A stretch of 64,000 bases of DNA from Membranipora membranacea (taxonomy: Eukaryota; Bryozoa; Gymnolaemata; Cheilostomatida; Membraniporidae), in NCBI GenBank assembly GCA_914767715.1, contig OU612066.1:7757001-7821000 (forward strand), written 5' to 3'. The translations under genes were made by a program, and so were the position numbers. Below are positions 61,468 to 64,000 of this stretch, one piece after another. Below the pieces are notes generated by a model. It worked only from the letters and a program-made list of their open reading frames with translations, did no database searches and was not told the origin of the DNA. Within the stretch, counting starts at the first letter, position 1, and each line of letters begins with the position of its first letter.

Positions 61468-63380
61468 TCAGGTATAGAATCTATAAGACTGTTTATCTGT
61501 CACGAGCATACTGAGATGTCCGTGTCTGGACGTGAGATCACATGACGTATCAGCTGAATCGGCAGCAGCTATCATCTTTACTGTCTCCAGATTCCTGGCA
61601 TCCCATATTCTCACATATCCACCTTTCTGACCTTGTCGCAAATAGAGAAAAATTGTGTTACCGCCATTTAATTGCTTGTCACCAAGGAATAGTGTTACTT
61701 ATAGGGCATTAACCAACTCAACTTACTGATACGAATTTGCAAAATGAAATACAATTATTTTTGGAAAGGGTTTCATATTACATTTACATTATATCCAACG
61801 GTGTAAACTGATTTTGATAAACTAAATGATTGTACTATGCAAAGGCGTGAATGTAATAGATAACACGCAATACAGTGATCTAAACTAAGGTGGTGGGTTT
61901 TACAATCTACAAATGGCCCAGTTTCGAGGTTAATTAGAAGATGGCAGCTGACCCCTGGTTCATACATCAATCCCAGGGCCCAGCTTTTTAAAAGTAATCA
62001 CAACAAAGGATTTCCACTTTTTATACGACCTTTTACCTAGGTAAAGAGCAGGTAAAGGTAAAGGCAGCGGTTTTACAAGCTTGTCAAGACAGGCCTAGGC
62101 TTTACCTGATGCAGTAATATATATGTTAGACTCGTCAGTTTTTAGTTTGCTGTTATCGCATACTGTGTTGCTGACTGTGTCTTTGTTGAATGCTTTAAAC
62201 TTCTGCATCCGTAGATCAAAGAGTCCTTTCTGTAAACCGCAAATAATACTTTTAATTTCCCAGGTTTCATTGCCCTGGTCAACACTTGCGGGTTATAAAT
62301 CATGTCCCATGTCCTGGCTAATGTTGGGCAGGATATGCTTAGTGAAGTACTTACAATGTCTAATGGTCGTTTGTGATAAATGTCTGCATTCCAGACGCCA
62401 TGGTACTAATTACATAAAAAAACCAACAAACAAACGAAGCCTCCAAAGCAGACTGTAAAAACAACAATGTTGACCCTTTCATGGAATGACATTTATGCAT
62501 TTTAGGGTGTTCTCAACAAGGATAAAAAGTTTTACGGGTAGAAAAAGCAAAGCAGGCAATTCGGATGTTAAATTTAACAGTATTTATGCAAGTAAATAGC
62601 TCCTATAGACAGTTTTCTGAGCTCTTATTTATGCCTCAATTCGGAGTTGTCCTCTCTCCAGTTTGGTACTTTTAAACATCGCCGCATAGGAAAAACCTGC
62701 TGAAAGAGGGTTATCTTGAAAACCTCTTATGTAAGGAGAAAAATGATTCTTGATTCAGAGTCTGCAACATTGAAAACCCTGTGAGACAGGGTTTCCAAAT
62801 CATTGGAGGCTTGAATGTTTAAATTGTCCAATTGTCCGCAAAACGGGCAGAAAATGCTATAATTGACTATCCAAATACTAAAATGATTTCCCAAACTATG
62901 TCCATATGAGTTTTCAATGCTGTAGATTCTGAATCAAAAATAATTTTTATCCTTTTATAAGCATATATCAAGATAACCCTCTTTTCAGCACGTTTTTCCT
63001 ATGCGGCGTGGGTTAAAAGTACCAAACTGGAGAGAGGACAATTCCGAACTGAGGCCTAAATCAGAGCTCAGAAAACTGTCTATTGGGACACTACTTCAAC
63101 TTAAATAGGGTGAAGTTGAATCACTGGCTTCTTCATATGGACTTGTTTTGATCTACGACCATAGGCATTTAAATATTAATATTTTTTTCCCATGACTTAC
63201 AAGGCCTGAGACATGACTTGTTACTATAGTGTGACCATCATTCAGAGCTAACATTGAGGTTATCTTCCTATTCTTCCGTAACTTTATTTTATGGAGGGTA
63301 AAGCATCGATCACGGCGGCGCTGACGGAAGTCGACCCTCAGTATCCGACCCTCTCTGCATCCTACATACACGATAGATCT
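61468..63380 (-). CDS. WD-repeat protein (DCAF4-like?), 3' partial gene end
   Basis: Two exons are supported: 63380-63201 and 61626-61468 (TGA at 61468-61470), in phase 0, giving 112 residues to the stop. The first encodes a WD blade (RSIVYVGCREGRILRVDFRQ) and the strand ITSMLALNDGHTIVTSHVSG. The second completes a blade with KGGYVRIWDARNLETVKM and ends with LSMLVTDKQSYRFYT. WD propellers serve as scaffolds; DCAF4-type members are substrate receptors of CUL4-DDB1 ubiquitin ligases. The resemblance to DCAF4 (VYVGCR-type blade, tyrosine-rich end) is from memory and moderate; only the WD-repeat assignment is firm. Upstream exons lie outside the window or were not recognised. The 1.57-kb intron carries a foldback repeat. 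Confidence 0.62.
62605..63083. mobile_element. Foldback (inverted-repeat) element in the WD-gene intron
   Basis: The left arm at about 62605-62781 and right arm at about 62913-63083 are reverse complements (ATAGACAGTTTTCTGAGCTC against GAGCTCAGAAAACTGTCTAT at the tips; GAGGGTTATCTTGA against TCAAGATAACCCTC inside). The centre of about 130 bases includes another small hairpin (AACCCTGTGAGACAGGGTT). No target duplication is clear. Confidence 0.8.
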
Positions 63381-64000
63381 CTACATATAGAAACACAATC
63401 ATATATATCATTATCACCCTGTAATGTTGGCACTCTTGCCCAAGGATGGCTTATCAGTAAAGGAGAAGCAACTCCATAAGAAGGCAGACCGGATCAAACT
63501 TACTCTACTCACACCCAAGTAAGCTTGTTTATATTTATTTATTATTTTTATATTTATATTATATCTATATTATTTATTATGATATTTATATTATTATTTA
63601 TATTAATGATTATTATATTCATATATTATTTATATCTATTTATAATTCAGTTGCAAAACGCAACTGATCAACCAAAGTCGTACCAATAGAAATTGCCTGA
63701 AGTAACATAATGGTAGATCAATTTTGATCCAATTTTCCCACACTCCGGTTGCAGCCAATGAACGGATGAGCTGACGCCAAAGCGATGGGAGGAAACTTCA
63801 AATGTCGGCAAAATGGATCATACTTGATCTAAGATAATGGTTTACAACTGTTATCAAGGTCATTAAATTTGCCTGATAATTTCCAATTTCTTTGGCCTGG
63901 GATGTAGATGTAAGAATGTTGTTGGTATTCATAAAGTTAGAAAAAAGTTCCAACTGAAATTTGTTGCTACTCTTAATGTAGTATGAAGATACCCTGTGTC
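63381..64000. other. Window end: intron or upstream sequence of the WD gene
   Basis: An open stretch on the + strand at 63424-63521 ends in a good GTAAGC donor and reads MLALLPKDGLSVKEKQLHKK onwards; it might be an exon of another gene, but without a partner exon it is unsupported. A strongly AT-rich (TTTATATT)n-like stretch covers about 63530-63650. Confidence 0.35.

Noticed and set aside
63424-63521. Possible + strand first exon ending in GTAAGC
   Set aside because: No partner exon lies inside the window and the frame matches nothing known; it is kept as a note only.

Overview
This is animal (metazoan) nuclear DNA. The genes are split by many short GT-AG introns, encode animal families (tweety, CANT1 apyrase, SAFB, a retinal-type opsin, a THAP protein) and are spaced by AT-rich DNA full of small inverted-repeat elements. 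An opsin that keeps the retinal-binding lysine argues against a sponge or placozoan. A marine invertebrate (cnidarian or bilaterian) fits best, but I cannot name the taxon. No prokaryotic, plasmid or CRISPR features were seen. All gene models were assembled by eye from splice signals, with codon phase checked exon by exon, and each closes without a frame break.

Layout: (1) 187-11722, + strand, tweety-family (TTYH) gene lacking its first exon(s), which lie upstream of the window. (2) 13543-18030, - strand, complete five-exon CANT1 calcium-activated nucleotidase, tail to tail with TTYH. (3) 18.1-23.9 kb, repeat-rich: a 25-bp minisatellite, a 5'-truncated LINE, hairpin elements and a tRNA-like SINE remnant. 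(4) 23894-30459, + strand, 13-exon gene for an 851-residue protein with a central THAP zinc finger, a basic helical segment and a beta-propeller-like C-terminus. (5) 32711-41130, - strand, complete 18-exon SAFB homologue (SAP, RRM, Arg/Glu helix, C-terminal RRY). (6) 44138-49153, + strand, seven-exon opsin. (7) 49.2-55.2 kb, repeats: a recent 392-bp tandem duplication and a foldback element of about 2.2 kb. (8) 55251-56219 and 57511-58175, + strand, two small secreted-protein genes of the same design: a Gly/Arg/Tyr-rich protein and a very cationic 82-residue protein. (9) 61468-63380, - strand, 3' end of a WD-repeat gene.

The genes do not form a pathway. SAFB and the THAP protein act on chromatin or RNA, CANT1 in the secretory pathway, TTYH and the opsin in membranes, and the two small proteins are probably exported.

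The most unusual signals are a set of short, nearly perfect palindromes, each bracketed by 5-9 bp direct repeats like target-site duplications; the THAP-plus-propeller protein; the paired secreted genes whose ATG directly follows a splice acceptor; and the opsin with DRL in place of E/DRY.
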